A DNA stretch of 64,000 nucleotides from assembly GCF_001953635.1 (NCBI RefSeq), contig NZ_MEJH01000003.1:248001-312000 (forward strand), read 5' to 3'. Below the pieces are notes generated by a model, which worked only from the letters and a program-made list of their open reading frames with translations, did no database searches and was not told the origin of the DNA. Position 1 is the stretch's first letter; each line of letters starts with the position of its first letter. Below are positions 63,287 to 64,000 of the stretch, piece after piece. A program made the translations under genes and the position numbers. Source of the stretch: Alteromonas abrolhosensis (GTDB taxonomy: Bacteria; Pseudomonadota; Gammaproteobacteria; Enterobacterales; Alteromonadaceae).

Positions 63287-64000
63287 TTAGTTTTTCGTTC
63301 TAAACCATTTGGTTATGACAGTTTTGTGACCACGAGTGACAGGTTCTGCAAAATGAATACTGTTAAGGTTGGGGTCGCCAGAGGGCAGCAAATTGTTCCA
63401 AAAGAGTGCCATTCCCTTTTTCGGTCTTACTGCAATATCTAGCTTGGTAAAGCGAGTGTGACCGCCGTCACATTCATCATTCAAGTAAATCATACATGTC
63501 CATGTTCGCTGACCACGCGATAGACAATGCGTTTTGTACTGCGGGCTTCCTGGAGGAAAGAAGTCGTAGTGAGGTTTGTAATATTCCCCAACATTGTAGT
63601 GCTGAGCCTGAATAACTTCCCCTTCTCCCACGCCCAAGCTAAGTGTTGAAACAATGCGACTATCAACGTCTTTCACTAGCTTATTACCGAGAAAGGCTAA
63701 TTCACATGTTGAAGAGGTTCTAATGTCATCAGCGCTAGCGGCTCCCGCCAATTTAGAGGGCGCGAGTTTATCTTTGGTCAACGCAACAATGTCGTCACAC
63801 TCTTGGCTGCTCAAGAAGTCATCGTACGCAAAGAGCTGAATGTCACTGGGTTCGGCCAGAGGCTTAGCCTGTTCGACGCGGGTAATAGCGCTTTTTGCTA
63901 GCTTCTCGTAGAAACTTGAAGAGGGAGAAAACTGATAATTAGTGGGTAAATTGGCGCCGAGCACTTTTTTAATAGTGTCGGGAGAAAAACCGTTTTCCGC
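63287..64000 (-). CDS. 2-oxoglutarate/Fe(II) oxygenase, prolyl-4-hydroxylase type (N-terminus beyond window)
   Basis: This is a 2OG-Fe(II) dioxygenase of the prolyl-4-hydroxylase alpha-subunit group. The C-terminal catalytic domain shows the iron ligands HYDFF (HxD) and the distal His plus 2-oxoglutarate-binding Lys in GHKTVITKWF, with the typical YLNDECDGGHTRF and MALFWNN strands between. The frame stays open to the window edge (AENGFSPDTIKK lies before the GTG at 63964), so the real start is probably outside. It is on the same strand as the giant lipoprotein, 206 bases upstream of it, with no terminator recognised. The target protein is unknown. Confidence 0.88.
   Translation of the reverse strand, partial: AENGFSPDTIKKVLGANLPTNYQFSPSSSFYEKLAKSAITRVEQAKPLAEPSDIQLFAYDDFLSSQECDDIVALTKDKLAPSKLAGAASADDIRTSSTCELAFLGNKLVKDVDSRIVSTLSLGVGEGEVIQAQHYNVGEYYKPHYDFFPPGSPQYKTHCLSRGQRTWTCMIYLNDECDGGHTRFTKLDIAVRPKKGMALFWNNLLPSGDPNLNSIHFAEPVTRGHKTVITKWFRTKN

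Overview
The window looks like core chromosome of an Alteromonas-type marine gammaproteobacterium. The evidence is moderate GC, classic gammaproteobacterial gene strings (djlA/lptD-surA-pdxA-rsmA-apaG-apaH, xerD-dsbC-recJ, recO-pdxJ-acpS, rlmD-relA-mazG), a Vibrio/Shewanella/Alteromonas-style TtpC-TonB2 energising cluster, a secreted Lig E DNA ligase, and REP sequences of the GGGGTCAGAGTACA type. No tRNA, rRNA, CRISPR, prophage or complete insertion sequence was seen.

Layout. Positions 1-3849 (+ strand) hold the end of an acyl-AMP/CoA ligase gene, then a heme-oxygenase-like diiron protein of the TenA/UndA/CADD fold, a short-chain dehydrogenase and two paralogous TPR proteins. A class I HMG-CoA reductase follows at 4057-5223. 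Positions 5315-18153 (- strand) are housekeeping: a DUF454 protein, mazG, relA, rlmD, acpS, pdxJ, recO, a small unknown, recJ, dsbC, xerD and djlA. Positions 18648-25284 (+) carry the outer-membrane biogenesis, pyridoxal and ribosome-methylation string from lptD to apaH, with a sigma-E-like promoter in front of lptD. A chemoreceptor with a good sigma-28 promoter and a SOUL heme-binding protein follow. Positions 28465-42923 (- strand) hold lysC, a DUF192 protein, canonical acnB, a periplasmic ATP-dependent ligase, a frameshifted lipoprotein gene, an esterase-TPR protein, a hybrid kinase, the intact paralogue of the broken lipoprotein, REP sequences, a second divergent acnB and a PQQ-type sugar dehydrogenase. 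Positions 43051-50886 (+) carry a small membrane protein, fadD and a three-gene overlapping signalling operon (FIST sensor, hybrid kinase, HD-GYP response regulator).

Positions 50944-63080 (- strand) look like one functional system: a TtpC-type TonB apparatus (DUF3450, TtpC, ExbB, ExbD, TonB, TPR), a TonB-dependent receptor, and a 1356-residue surface lipoprotein made of three tandem copies of a roughly 430-residue beta-helix-like unit. I see PhoB-box-like sequences with promoter-like spacing in front of both the TonB operon and the giant lipoprotein. The inference is a phosphate-starvation-induced outer-membrane acquisition system whose ligand is unknown. The window ends inside a prolyl-4-hydroxylase-type oxygenase gene.

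The items most worth a second look are the putative Pho-controlled TonB/receptor/triple-repeat lipoprotein system, the ligase-diiron oxidase-SDR cluster next to an orphan HMG-CoA reductase, the two unlike AcnB aconitases 5.5 kb apart, the FIST-kinase-HD-GYP operon with a histidine-less Hpt remnant, and the frameshifted lipoprotein.
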